Shown here: positions 36,994 to 48,600 of the stretch, one piece after another | How positions within the stretch are numbered: position 1 is the stretch's first letter | Layout: each line of letters starts with the position of its first letter | DNA from: Chaunax sp. Z400 | Taxonomy: Eukaryota; Chordata; Actinopteri; Lophiiformes; Chaunacidae | Reading direction: 5' to 3' | DNA length: 64,000 nucleotides | Assembly (NCBI GenBank): GCA_037577475.1 | Contig: CM075203.1 | Span: forward strand, 19,616,091-19,680,090 | Position numbers and translations under genes: made by a program | Notes under the pieces: generated by a model | The model's database searches: none | What the model was told of the DNA's origin: nothing | What the model saw: the letters and a program-made list of their open reading frames with translations, nothing else

Positions 36994-39535
36994 TAAGATA
37001 AGATAAGATAAGATAAGATAAGATATCCCTTTATTAGTCCCACAGTGGGGAAATTTACAATATTGCAGCAGCACAGTGTACAAAAAACACAGCAGGAGGA
37101 GGGGAAATAACATTTTTAAAAATACAATACAATAAGGAGGGGGGTAAAGTGTCTCAAAAATATATTCACAGTACTATTAGAAAAAGTGTCTCAGTAATTC
37201 TCACAGTACTACTAATTGTTAGGTCTACTGGGAGCAGTGCTGATTATACAGTCTAACAGCTGCAGGAAGGAAAGACTTGCGAAAGCGCTCCTTCACGCAC
37301 TTTGGGTGAAGCAACCTGTCGCTGAAGGAGCTCTCCAGTGCTGTTATTTGGTCCCGCATCGGGTGGGAGTGATTGTCCATAATGGATGACAGCTTAGTTG
37401 TCATCCTCCTTTCTCCCACCACCTCCACTGGGTCCAGTGGGCATCCCAGGACAGAGCTGGCCTTCCTTATTAGCTTGTCGAGTCTTTTCCTGTCCGACAC
37501 TGAGATGCCGCTGCCCCAGCAGACCACACCATAGAAAATGGCTGATGCCACCACGGTGTCTTAAAATGTCTTGAGGAGTGCTCCCTGCACTCCAAAGGAC
37601 CTGAGTCTCCTGAGCAGATAGAGTCTGCTCTGGCCTTTCCTATAAAGTGCAGTGGTATTGTCAGTCCAGTCCAGTTTATTGTTCAGGTGAACACCCAGGT
37701 ACTTATAAGATGTCACCATCTCAATGTCTGTTCCCTGAATGTTCACCGGGTCCGGGGGGGAGTATGTGTGCCTGCGGAAATCAACCACCAGTTCCTTGGT
37801 TTTCACCGCGTTGATCTGGAGTTGGTTCCGCTGGCACCAGTCCACAAAGTCCTGCGTCAGTTCTCTGTATTCCCTGTCGTCCCCATCTGTGATGAGGCCG
37901 ACGATGGCAGAGTCATCAGAGAACTTCTGCAGGTGACAGGTGGGTGAGTTGTAGTGGAAGTCTGCAGTGTAGAGGGTGAAGAGGAACGGAGCCAGGACCG
38001 TTCCCTGTGGGGCCCCCGTACTGCAGACAACCATGTCGGACACACAGTCCCGTGACCTCACATACTGTGGACGGTTGGTGAGGTAGTCCAGTATCCAGCA
38101 TGTGAGGTGCTGGTCCACACTGGTGTGCTCCAGCTTGTCCCTCAGAAGCTGAGGCTGTATCGTGTTGAAAGCACTGGAGAAATCAAAGAACATGATTCTC
38201 ACAGTGCTTCCCGGCTTCTCCAGGTGAGAGAGGGCTCGGTGTTGGAGGAAGATGACGGCGTCGTCCACCCCGATGCCAGGTTGGTAGGCAAACTGAAGCG
38301 GGTCCATTGCTGGGCTCACCAGGGGGCGGAGATGAACAAGGACCAGCCGCTCCAGGGTCTTCATCAGGTGGGATGTTAGAGCCACCGGCCTGTAGCTGTT
38401 GAGGTCCTTGGGGTGCGGAGTCTTGGGGACAGGTACCACGCAGGATGTTTTCCACATCTGTGGCACTCTCCCCAGCTTCAGGCTCAGGTTGAACATTTGT
38501 TCAACTATCCCACACAGCTGGTCTGCGCAGGACTTCAGGAGCCTGGAGCTGATGCCGTCCGGACCCGCAGCCTTCCTCGCCTTCATCTTCCTGAGCTGAT
38601 CTCTCACCTGGAGAGTTGTGAGGGACAGGGTGGAGCAGGTGGGCTGTGTGCTGAAGTTTGTGGATGGGGGGGATGGTGGTGTTGAGCTGATGTGATGAGC
38701 AGTGGGGGGTGGCTGTGAGCTGAGTGTTGCAGGAAGAGAGGTGTAGGAGGGGGTGGGGCCGTGTCCTGGAGGTGCCAATGAAGGGGGTTGCAGCAGGCTT
38801 GGCTGGGCTGGGGGAGGGGCAGATGACTGATCAAACCTATTGAAAAATAAGTTCAGATCATTCACCCACTGTTGGTCCCCCACAGCCTGGGAGTTTGGTT
38901 CCTTGTGGCCAGAGATGTTTTTCAGGCCTTTCCAAACTCCACTGGTGTTGTTCTGCTGCAGCTGATCCTCCATCTTCCTCCTGAAGCTGTTCTTCCCCTC
39001 CCTGATCTTCCTCCTTAGCTCCTTCTGTACAATCTTCAGCTCCTCCTTATTTCCTGACTTAAAAGCCCTCTTCTTCTCCTTGAGGAGAGCCTTTATGTCA
39101 GGGTTAATCCACGGTTTATTGTTGGAAAAACACCGTACAGTCCTGGTGGGTACGGTGTTTTCCACGCAAAAGTTAATATAGTCTGTAATACAGTCAGTGA
39201 GACTGTTGATGTCCTCCCCATGAGAATCACAGAGTTCCTGCCACACAGTTGTATCAAAACAGTCCTTCAAGGCCTCGTCAGCCTCGTCGGACCATCTCTT
39301 CACTGTGCGGGACACAGCTGGTTGCCTGTGTACGAGAGGTTTGTACACAGGCAGGAGATGAACCAGGTTGTGGTCTGATCTTCCCAGGGGAGGTAGGGTT
39401 GATGAGGTGTATGCCTCCTTGGTGTTGGCATACAGTAAGTCCAGTGTTTTATTGTCTCTGGTGCAGCATGTGACGTACTGGGTGAAAGTGGGCAGAGTGG
39501 AAGATGGAGCGGCGTGATTAAAGTTCAAAAGTAAA
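36994..39535 (-). mobile_element. L2/Rex-like LINE, 5'-truncated, with 8-bp target duplication
   Basis: It fills the trappc11-like intron between 36901 and 39552. The 3' end (left) has (agata)n followed by 'tccctttattagtcccacag', i.e. the tail CTAATAAAGGGATA(TCTTA)n read on the minus strand. The word attcaaga occurs at 36986-36993 and 39536-39543 and fits a target-site duplication. Without the element the intron would be about 110 bases. The coding part is listed separately. Confidence 0.85.
37225..39528 (-). pseudogene. LINE ORF2 (endonuclease end, reverse transcriptase, C-terminus), one stop codon
   Basis: Starting at 39528 it shows the end of an APE endonuclease domain (PPLGRSDHNLVHLLP, with the SDH motif), a basic linker, then reverse transcriptase: KAAGPDGISSRLLK near residue 320, FFDFSSAFNTIQP, GAPQGTVLAPFLFTLY, and FSDDSAI at the catalytic YxDD position (F-S-D-D). 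TAA at 37563-37561 follows LLKTF where the frame would otherwise continue DTVVASAIFYGVVCWG to a stop at 37225. Apart from that nonsense codon the frame is open for about 765 codons, so the insertion is fairly young. It belongs to the Jockey-superfamily side (L2/CR1/Rex1); I cannot fix the clade by eye. Confidence 0.85.
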
Positions 39536-39639
39536 ATTCAAGAACACTCACTGAGGTGACTCTTCATTCGAGGGCACTTGTACTTCTTAAACTGGGCCAC
39601 AGCATTGCTGAGAAGAGCTATTATCAGCTCCTGTAAGGG

Positions 39640-40180
39640 CAGACAGTGAGAAGCATGTCTTAATAAAGCAGCACAACACAAGCTGACAGTCGCTGGAGGG
39701 GTTAACCCTCACCCACACATTGTGGGATGATTTTCACTGAAAGGCTGTGATGACAAAGATCAATATTAAACTGTGGGTGGTTTTATCGAAATAGAAAAGT
39801 AACAGAGGTTAAGTGTTACGGATCATTTCAGACTGTCGTGCTAAAAAGATCTGTTAAAAGATGATAAGAAAGTGTTGGACATTTGACTGTGCCCTACTGT
39901 CTCTGAACTCGATGACAACACATCTGCTGCTGGTCCCAGTCCAACCAGTCTGTAATAATACTGTCTTTACAGTTGAGCCATTCAAATGTTGGACAAAAAG
40001 TAAACAAGGTACCATCATTGTCACATTTTACACAAATACAAGATTGCAAACTTCATCCATTTTCATTATGTAGAGCATGAAGTAAAGTTTTTGTGAACGC
40101 ATTACAAGATTGCAGAGTTGGAGAAGCTGCACCAGAGCAGCTTCTAGTGATAACAGTGAAGTTCCACTCTGAATAACTTT
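39640..40180. other. no trappc11 5' exons found
   Basis: Upstream (minus strand sense) of the first recognised trappc11-like exon. The preceding family exon, ending ...VVHS, is not seen here or further up to the spdl1 fragment. Confidence 0.45.
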
Positions 40181-40184
40181 GTTC

Positions 40185-40310
40185 GCTCAGGACGGCTTTT
40201 TCTGTCAAAGATGCAAACTCCTGGAACTTGCTGCCTGATCACTTAAAATCTGCTGCAGCTTCAGTGTTTCAAGAGAACTTCCAAATCCTGGTCAATCCAG
40301 CAACAAACAT
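40185..40310 (+). mobile_element. LINE ORF2 C-terminal fragment
   Basis: It reads AFSVKDANSWNLLPDHLKSA, which corresponds to the RAFSVxAPxLWNSLP motif at the end of many vertebrate LINE reverse transcriptases. No other part of the element is obvious. Confidence 0.5.
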
Positions 40311-40924
40311 GTCATCATGTCTAGTTTTCTCCTGTCATTTCTGTCGTTTTACCTTGATGCTCTCACTTTGTTTTTATCTCAATGTGTTATTCTCTTTGTT
40401 GTTTAAAAGCCCTTCTCTGGACGTGTTTTCTTATTAGCATTCCCTATAAAAACTATGAAACTGGGCAAAGGTTTTAAAACTCAGTTTCATTCTGTTTGTC
40501 TATGTATGATGAATGATGTAGCTGTCCCATGAAATAAACCATTATCAAATGAATACGTCTGATAAACACTGCCTTACATGTAACAGTGTACTGTAATAAG
40601 GCCATAACCACACACACAATGACTCAATATCACTTCAATATCATAACAGTAGAAACACATCATTTTAAAAACCCAATATTTTCCTTCCACTAGCCCTAAT
40701 CTACTGAAACAAACAAACATGTAATACATAGAAATGACTTTTTCAAGTACCCACAACCAAAACTTGTTAAATCATGAATAACCATCATTTAGTCATAACA
40801 TAGAAAAAACAGTCATTGGTTCATTTCAAAGTAAACGATGATGTTGGTGAGATTTTTTTCTGCATGAATGAAAAGACCTGGTCAAGGCGATAATTTACCG
40901 AGTCTAATTAATGTCCTACTGAAA

Positions 40925-41710
40925 CAACTGATGATGTCACGACTTCCACTAAGCTTACGTGACCAGGCAGTTAGGATGATGATGATGATGCTGATGGCCG
41001 GATCTCTGCAGACACGTTCAGCACATATGTTACAGATGTTATGGCTCATTGCATTCAGTGACCAGTCCAGATTTAACTTGCACAGAGCTGATGGTCGTAG
41101 GCGTGTGTATCGTCGCCGTGGGGAACGCTCTCCTGCAGCATACATCCAGGAAGTGGACCATTTGGTGGTGATGTCATGATGTGGGGAGCCATTGCTAATG
41201 GATGGCGGTCAGACCTTGTCCACATCCACGGTACACTGACAGCTATCTGTTACCGAGATACGGTCCCAGGTCCACATGTCATTCCCAGGATACAGCAATC
41301 AGGCATCACCTTCATGCATGACAATGTCAGACCACATGTGGCTCATGTCTGTCAGGAGTAGCATGGACCAGAACAATGTCACTGTCCTTCCTTGGGCAAC
41401 ATATTCACCAGATCTCAACCCAACAGAGCATCTGTGCGACGTTCAGGATCACCGGGTAAAGTAGTGATAAATGCTGGAGGTAGACACGCACGGTAGTGAC
41501 TATTGTTGTTCTCTGTCTCACCATCCACACTTTCTGACTTGTAAACACTAAGACAAAAACCACTAATCTGCACAAAAACGATTTTTCTGTATGGCTAAAG
41601 GGTGAATAAAGATGTGTGAACCATAATCTACCTTTGATATTTAAGATTGACAGGATGGCATGACATCAAAAAAAACATATGCGTTTCTACTGTTGCTCAG
41701 TATATTTAGT
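40925..41710 (+). mobile_element. Tc1-type transposon remnant
   Basis: Transposase pieces: FSDQSRFNLHRADGRRRVYR near 41057 (DES-type first D block), ITFMHDNVRPHVAHVCQE near 41313 with the second D kept, then a stop, then PDLNPTEHLCDVQDH near 41410 with the E. The right end is near 'gttgctcagtatatt' (about 41690-41707). A (GAT)n run at 40976-40990 interrupts it. It is a different subfamily from the element at 20497 and is dead. Confidence 0.75.
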
Positions 41711-42047
41711 TTTGGACCAGGTGTTTCCTCAGGTTACAGATATTACAGTGAGTTTTGTGAAGTGTAGCCACACAGGGATGATGGAGTCTTACTCTCTCAG
41801 TCAGATGCTCTCTCACTGACATAAATCGGTTCTCAGTAGTACTGACGTGATTTTGCCGCTACTCTTAAAAGTACTGGGTTTGGTACCCAACCTTTCATCA
41901 CATAATGGGAGTTCCTAATACTCTGTCTTGGTCTTGCAGCCTGTGTGTGTTGCTCATGTTGTGTATCACAACTCAGTTTTACGTCACTCTGATCCTGTTT
42001 CAGTCGACAAAGGTACCGACCTCTGATGCACACACCCTGTATGGAGC

Positions 42048-43456
42048 TCACTGCCTCAGCTGGAAGAGATGTGTGTGCTTCATGGTCTGCAGTCTTCGTA
42101 TTTCCATGGCAACAACCTCCTTGCCCTCCTCCAATGTCTGCTCAGAGGAGGGTATGTTGTCAACAGGAAGCTTTTCATTCTTCCTCCCCTGGATCAGATT
42201 CTTTTTTGCCTCTAAACATGAAAATAACAGAAGGAGGCGATGTTAGAGTCTGAGTCATACATGGACGTTTAAAATGTAGCTGCATCCTTTTCAGTACGAC
42301 CAACAGTTCCTTAAACTTTAATCCGAAACACCAGAGAAACGTGACCGATGTAAAAACATGGCTTTGGTGTTGTTGTGCTTGCCTTTGGGTTGATATTTGA
42401 GCTGGAGCTCTTCTACCCGTAGCTGCAGTTTGAACTTGTCACTCTGAGTCTGAAGCACAGAAAACACACGAACAATACAAAGTGTGTCAGAAACTTGCTC
42501 CCTGTAGGTTTGACAGAACAGACTATAAAGTTAACATGGTCACTGCTCATGCAGACAGCTCAGTGTTTTGCTGCTGATTCCGTTTGGATCAGCTCAAACA
42601 CACTCAGACCTACAGTTAACTAAACAACACTGTCCTTTCCTGCTTTATAAATCTGTGCTATCTCTTTGCACTTTGCTACTTCAGAATACAAACATGCATG
42701 TTTTCAGAACCCTTTATTGTGTGGAAGCGTTGGTACTGTTGTGTTTCTGTGTGACCAGGAGATGCAGGGTTTACAGACCTGTTTGAGCTGCCGCTCAGAT
42801 GAGTAGAGCTTCCTCTCCAGCTCCAAAGCTCTCTGGCTCTCAGACAAAGATTTCATCCTTTGCAGGGAAAGTTCATCTCCGAGACGCTCTGCATCCTTAC
42901 TGAGGACAGACAGAGCTTCACTCAACATGGACCACATGCACAAAGAAACCATCACAACACTGCATGCAAAACGTGAACTGATGAAATATCTTAAATCACA
43001 GCAATGTTTACTTCTTTCTTGTCTGACTAGATTTGTCTTCATCAGGTAGTTTTACGTTATTTCATATCATTTTCATCTCTTTACATATTCAGAACAGAAA
43101 TGTGTGAATCCTATGATCCATGACAACCTTTAATAAAAGTCAGGCTGTGTGTTGTTTATTAGAAGACATTGTTAACATTTTCATTATTGGCTTAAATTAA
43201 TTTCTGTCTTATCAAACCAATCTCATTTTTAGGTCGGGATCGAGCTGCATCAGAGTGGCTATCTGGACCTGCACAACACAAACACATCCTCGCTGCTGTC
43301 GCAAACAACAGACCGCGTTTCTATGTGCATGTCTTATTCCAGTACCTTCATGCGCTGCAGCTGCTGTTTGCTGAAGGCCTGTTGTTTCTGCAGTGACTGA
43401 TACTGAGCCTTCATACTGATGAGCTGTCTCTCCATCACAGCGCGCTTATCCTCCAG
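42048..43456 (-). pseudogene. spdl1: spdl1 (Spindly) fragment, middle and 3' part only
   Basis: Spindly is a coiled-coil dynein adaptor at kinetochores. Pieces (minus): 43346-43456 (AVMERQLISMKAQYQSLQKQ), about 43225-43268 (VQIATLMQLDPDLK, then family similarity stops), 42779-42899 (ELSLQRMKSLSESQRALELE), 42383-42449 (DKFKLQLRVEELQLKYQPK), 42048-42211 (starts AKKNLIQGRKNEKLPVDNIP and ends HLFQLRQ-TGA). Exons 42779, 42383 and 42048 join in phase. The junction after 42383 uses a GC donor (AAAG|gcaagc), a known minor class. Missing: the N-terminal coiled coil with the dynein-binding CC1 box, the Spindly motif just before the first exon, and about 60 residues between QIATL and ELSLQR. The second piece has no clear donor. 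It could be a relic or part of a gene damaged in assembly. Confidence 0.75.
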
Positions 43457-43594
43457 CTGCCAAACAAAAAGGAAATATATGCACACTGACTTTTACAGTT
43501 CATTCCCTTGAGCTTGTTGCTGTGTAACATTGGAGTTATTGTCAATTGAAAGACTTTGAGAGACTGGCTCCAACAGATTAGCATACATGTATTT

Positions 43595-43710
43595 ACCTCC
43601 ACCAGGGAAATTATGTTTTCACTGATGTTTGTTTGTCTGGCTGTTAGCAGCATTACACAAAAATTACCCGATGGATTTTCATGAAACCTGGTGGGAAGGT
43701 TGGACATGTG
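43595..43710 (+). repeat. dispersed fish repeat (head portion)
   Basis: 'acctccaccagggaaattat' is followed by 'gttttcactgatgtttgttt', 'acccgatggattttcatgaa' and 'cctggtgggaaggttggaca'. This is a well-known interspersed fish repeat, related to 45790-45975. Confidence 0.6.
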
Positions 43711-43796
43711 GGAGAAAATTAAAAAAAATGTTCCACTTACTTTTAACTAGCTTTTTTCACCAATTCCTGAGGTATATGACCTACTGAGAGCCCTTC

Positions 43797-44105
43797 TAGT
43801 TTCATTATGTGTTTTCTTGATGCTTCCAAGACATTTGACAGAATTAATCATGAAAAAATGGTAATAAATTGTTTGTAAGAGACGTTGCAAGTATACTCTT
43901 AGGATACTGGTCCTCTGGTAAGTCCATCAGATAATGAGTTATCTGTCCCACTTCACATTTATTGATGGTGTTCCTCAGGGTGGAATTTTGTCTCATAGTG
44001 TCGATAGATGACCTACTGAAATAACTAAATGGTTGAAACACAGGCTGTCTTGTTGGAAACTGTGTTATCACTTTATTTGCTGGCGATCTGCTCATTTTAA
44101 GTCCA
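43797..44105 (+). pseudogene. LINE reverse transcriptase remnant
   Basis: Words of a non-LTR reverse transcriptase are visible: VFLDASKTFDRINHEKMV near 43812 (KAFDRINH block), then a GVRQGGILSP-type block near 43965 in another frame, then FAGDLLILSPY near 44069, where the catalytic ADD reads A-G-D. Frameshifts and stops are frequent. Confidence 0.55.
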
Positions 44106-44109
44106 TATA

Positions 44110-45530
44110 AATGTTCAGTGAAGATGTAATGTTTTAAAGTTTGTGTCATGAGAGGTTGTGTCATACAAGGGAGACACATTCCCTCCTGGTGTCAGCAACA
44201 AGGACTACAACCCATCACGTCCATTAAAAGACTACAAACCCCACAGTCTTCCAGGCAGGCAGGACAATGGTTGCTGCCCAGCTGAACCATATGAGCTAAT
44301 TGCTCTAGCCAGAGAGCTGGAAAGTGAAGTGACAGTGTGTGTGAGGCAGAGATGATGACTGAGGTGTACAGAGAGGAACAGGGCGTCTGTTATGTTAAAA
44401 AGAATAAGATAGAAAACTAGAGTTTGGATTTAAATGGCTGTTCTGTTTTTGCTGCCTTTTGACTGCAAAAATGAAGTTGATGTGTTACGAGAGGACAGAA
44501 TACATGTAATTTAAGCTGGAAAACAACACCTCGCTGTCTTTTTACTGCACCCAAACTTTAAAAGCTTCAAGAGAAAAGCTCCCAACATCACAAGTCTTAA
44601 TCACATGAAGGTTAGCTACTTTCTCCAACTTCCTCCTTCACTCTCTGACTCTGTCCAGAGACTGGTAACACAGAGCCGGGTTGGTGGTTAGCAAGGTAAC
44701 TCCAAGTTACCCGTGGTGTTCAGTGTTCAGATGCTGGTTCATTTCTAACGGGGTACATCACCATGGTAACTTATGCTGCACACCTAACCTGAGAAATCAA
44801 CACATACAAAAGCATCGCCTTATCAACTGACTGGAAAATGACATCATTCACAGAAGATCCCAGAGCTCCATGTTCAGACTGTGAGGTGTACTCCTATGTG
44901 GAGGCCCCGCCCTGTCTTCTTCTTCTTTTTGTTTACTTCTGTCAAAACCATTTCACTGTGTCTTTGTATCGTGTATTTGCTTTACTTATAAGACATGAAA
45001 GTTAGTAGATTCTAGATCATGGCGATCATTGAGGGTGAGAAGTGTCCATCATTCCACAATCAATTCATTTTGAGTATACTGTACTTACAGTATACTGGGT
45101 TTTGGCTTAGTAGTAAGAACACTTATAGACTCAAACTGGTCACTTTGAGTATGGAAGTATGTGATTTGGGACACAGCTTATGTTTAGTCTCAATATACCC
45201 CAATAAATATGACATCATTTAGGATTTCCATTGTCTCTGAGTTGAATACAGCTACAGGTATAAACCTGATGGGTTCTGTTAGCATCAGTTTGTCTCACTC
45301 ATCATCATCATCATCATCTTCACGAGCGTTTTGAGACTTCCAGCTTCAGAAATGGTTCAATCAAAAATTCAAAAGCTTCCATGTGTCCAGTTGGAGCTCC
45401 AGGACCTTTACATGAGGACAGTAGAAGGATCAGAATGAATGGCTGAGTGTTCACTGATGGTGTGTCTACAACCCCACAATGTGCTTTACCTCTAAAGATG
45501 AAGACACAGTTTTAAGCAAACAAAAACATT
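44110..45530. other. spacer between spdl1 fragment and piwil1; no gene recognised
   Basis: I looked for spdl1 5' exons on the minus strand and see none. Short open frames at 44158-44355 and 45019-45222 lack support. A small (CAT)n run lies near 45300-45320. Confidence 0.4.
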
Positions 45531-45534
45531 CAGC

Positions 45535-45540
45535 TTTAAT
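45535..45540 (-). promoter_or_regulatory. piwil1: probable piwil1 polyadenylation signal (ATTAAA)
   Basis: On the minus strand ATTAAA lies about 80 bases after the piwil1 stop codon (45620-45622). It is the commonest variant of AATAAA. The short 3' UTR this implies is an inference. Confidence 0.45.
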
Positions 45541-45619
45541 TAGAACAAAAAACATTCAAAACATTGAACAACAAAATGAACCTTAACGTAACTTAAACTG
45601 AACCAAATACTAAAAGTGC

Positions 45620-48600
45620 TCAAAGATAGAAGAGCAGGTCGTCCAGCTTGACGTTGGGCTCCCTGTGGATGCTCTGACCCACGAGGAAAGCCAACTTGTG
45701 GGCGTACTGGCAGGGAGCGGGCACTCTGACGACCGCCTAAAGCATCAGAGAAGATAGAGTCAACTCACAAATCACACCGACCTTTATTACCTCTGCCAAC
45801 GAGGTCATTTTCACCCGTGTGTTTGTTTGTTGTTCTGTCAGCAGGATTATCTGAACGTTACGAACCAAATGTCATTAGAGTTTATGGAGGGGCTGGGCTG
45901 GAGCCAGGCACAAATCCATTAAACAATGGTGTCGATCCAGATCTAGATCCTGATCCAGAACCAGGAAACTTTTTTTTCTTTTTCATAAATATGTTGAAAA
46001 GTAATCTTCCAATCATAAAGAGAGAATCCAGCTAAGGGAACCTCTGACCGACTAGAACCTGATCCAGATGTGAATATGATGAACTGTCATCAGAACCGAT
46101 GTATCGGTTCTGATGACAGTTCATCATCATCATCATCATCGTGTAGTTGAGATCATATGGATTCAGAACAATCATTTCACACTTAGTTTCCATGCGTAGC
46201 TAATGAAGCATGAAAATGTCACAACAATTGTGACGTTATTGATACCAGAATTGTGTTTTCAGTTTTCACTAGAATACGGCTCTCTCGTTGGGGGTATGTG
46301 CTCTGCTCTTTATGCTGAACATGGCGTTGGCCTACCTGCCAGTTGAAGTACATGTGGCACAGCTTGAGGGTGAGCCGCTGCATGTGGTCAGGCTTCAGTC
46401 CGCTGGTGTCGAACACGACGTTGTAGTGGGTCGGGGAGACGCATCCATTGCGGACAGCCTGGCTCACGATGTAGAAGTCATACCTGCAAACCAGGGCTGC
46501 AGCGGTTAACCACCACTACCAGATTTTACTTGCCATTATAAGGCGTATTAGCCTAAGCAGCTAATGACTTTCCACAGATCTGATGGTTCCAGAAGGTCTG
46601 GTTCGTCCCCATTTACAACTATTTCTACACAGATCTGATTATAAGGGTTCAGATTAAGACTTTCCATATTCTTTTAATTGAAACAAGAACCTCTGAACAC
46701 CTGCCTCCCTCCCTCAGGACAATGCTAACTACAAGAAGCTAAAAACTTACCACTCTGGACGGGTGACCTCTGAGTCAATGACGGTGCCGGGAGGGGGGTT
46801 GGTCACCTTGCCGTGCAAGCGGGCGAAGAACCTGGTGGCGATGCGCTTCTTCACCACCACCACACTCAGCTTGGGCCTAAATGAGCAGATAGAGAACCTC
46901 CATCAGATGGGTGAGCTTCCAAACTATGACCATTAACATCAGCTGGTGGGTTACCAACATGTCATCCTCAGATCAGAGGTTGATAGAGCTGAGTCTGTTA
47001 CCAACATGTCATCCTCAGATCAGAGGTTGATAGAGCTGAGTCTGTTACCAACATGTCATCCTCAGATCAGAGGTTCATAGAGCTGAGTCTGTTACCAACA
47101 TGTCATCCTCAGATCAGAGGTTCATAGAGCTGAGTCTGTTACCAACATGTCATCCTCAGATCAGAGGTTCATAGAGCTGAGTCTGTTACTCGGCTGAAAA
47201 GAGTGTCTTGTACTTCTCTCGTTTATAAACTGTGTCTATCTTCACTCCTGATGAAAGGAAATCTCAGCCATGTCCACATCCTAAAGACCACTGCAGATAA
47301 AACTCAATCAGCTCTCTTCTGCCACGGTTTGTAAAATCACTATCTTCACTCAGCCGAGGGCTTTTGACTAAAGAGCACAGTCAAGAAGCTGAATGTGTGT
47401 TTCAGTGTTGGCTCATCAACATGGTGTAGTGTGTCTGTTTACAGAAATCACACAGCTTTCAGTGTCAGTTCATTTTAAAAGGAAATGAAAGCATTCTTTC
47501 ATTTGTGAACATCCATGTACATTATTTTAGTTTTTACTGTCTGCCCTGACACTATAAGATTATTTACATTGAACAGGTAGATAATGGTGTCCTAGTGTCG
47601 AATACATGTGATGTCACCTTTCAAACAGTCACTCACATGTAGTCCTGTCCCATTTTCTTGATGCAGTCCTTGATCTGTGCCACCTCATAGTTGACCACGC
47701 TGGACAGCTGGCCGTCTCCAACTCCGTCTCGGTACACAATGATGCGCGAAGGCAGGCACTTGTTGAACTTCAGGTAGTCTCCCAGGGCCCCTGGAAAACA
47801 AACACAAAGATGGAAAACTTTACTTACCAATGCTGAGATTCATGTGTATTTAAAAGATCCCCTCCACACATGTAGAACAATTCTCTGATGTGTGTTTCAT
47901 GTGGTTTTTGCATCAAGTATAACTACATTAAAGAACTTAATATGCCGTACTCCTTTTCCCTTTTTAAAAATTCCAGAACAAATGAATATGATTTTCATCA
48001 CAACAGTTTATCTGTTTGACACAAGCTGCCTCCTACGTCACTGTGGGGTCCCTTCTCAGTCAATGAACAACGGAGGCTTTAAGTGTCCACATCACGTTTG
48101 TTTGCCGAGTACTGGACCAGGATTGGCTCCTAACTATTGCAGTCCTGCCTCTTAAAAATCAGATTTTCAACGAGCGCAGAGAAAATGGACACTTGGACCA
48201 ATGGGCGTGAATACAGGTTCTCCTACAGCGACTCTGCACGTCGTCCTGACCCTTCAGGAACAAGAAGAAAACATTTGACTGGTGGGGACTTTGTAGAGAC
48301 AGAGAGGGGTTTGTGGCACAACTTCACCTCCTTCACACGGAGAAGGGAAAAAGGTCCAAAGGGCAAAAACTCCAGCAACACTTGAAGTATTAGGAACAAC
48401 TTTATTATTATAGACCGACACGTTTGGGCTTGTGGCCTTCATCAGGGTCATCATAAAACACATTGCAAACAGCATTTAAAAAGGGAATGCATGAAGCAGA
48501 AAAAAATGTAACCAGAAAACTTACCAGTTAAGGCCTGACTCAGTCCATCCATGATTTCTTGACCTTTGTGCTGCAGCACACACTTTGAGTACCACCTGGA

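Larger units (their letters stand above)
27678..39630 (-). pseudogene. trappc11: trappc11-like gene copy, partial, with in-frame stop
   Basis: TRAPPC11 (foie gras) is a subunit of the TRAPPIII tethering complex (ER-Golgi traffic, glycosylation). Exons seen (minus): 39552-39630 ([20 protein letters not shown]), 36847-36901, 35973-36118 (LLDYVMCDYRTERWW), ~35029-35093 (STLKEEQKSRIEKNLIKVLK), 34606-34742, ~34186-34308 (FRADCPHP-type block), 31573-31766, 31307-31455, 30932-31053, 29552-29671, 29394-29459, 28355-28505, 28145-28256, 27967-28058, 27678-27811 (ends DAFMFSGLKQ). Phases agree from 31766 to 27678. Missing: everything before IIALLS (about the first 430 residues), the exon between the NQ donor at 34185 and 31766, and the last exon. 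Lesions: TAG at 34646-34644 inside AGSN-stop-LSIKVQDY, no usable donor after KVLKN near 35029, and extra codons before LAKFQSPSF. The copy most likely makes no functional protein. Confidence 0.8.

Noticed and set aside
48178..48385. 68-codon + strand frame starting MDTWTNGREYRFSYSDSARR
   Set aside because: It looks like a mobile-element fragment (a following phrase near 48420 recurs in fish repeats in my memory), but I cannot name the family and so did not annotate it.
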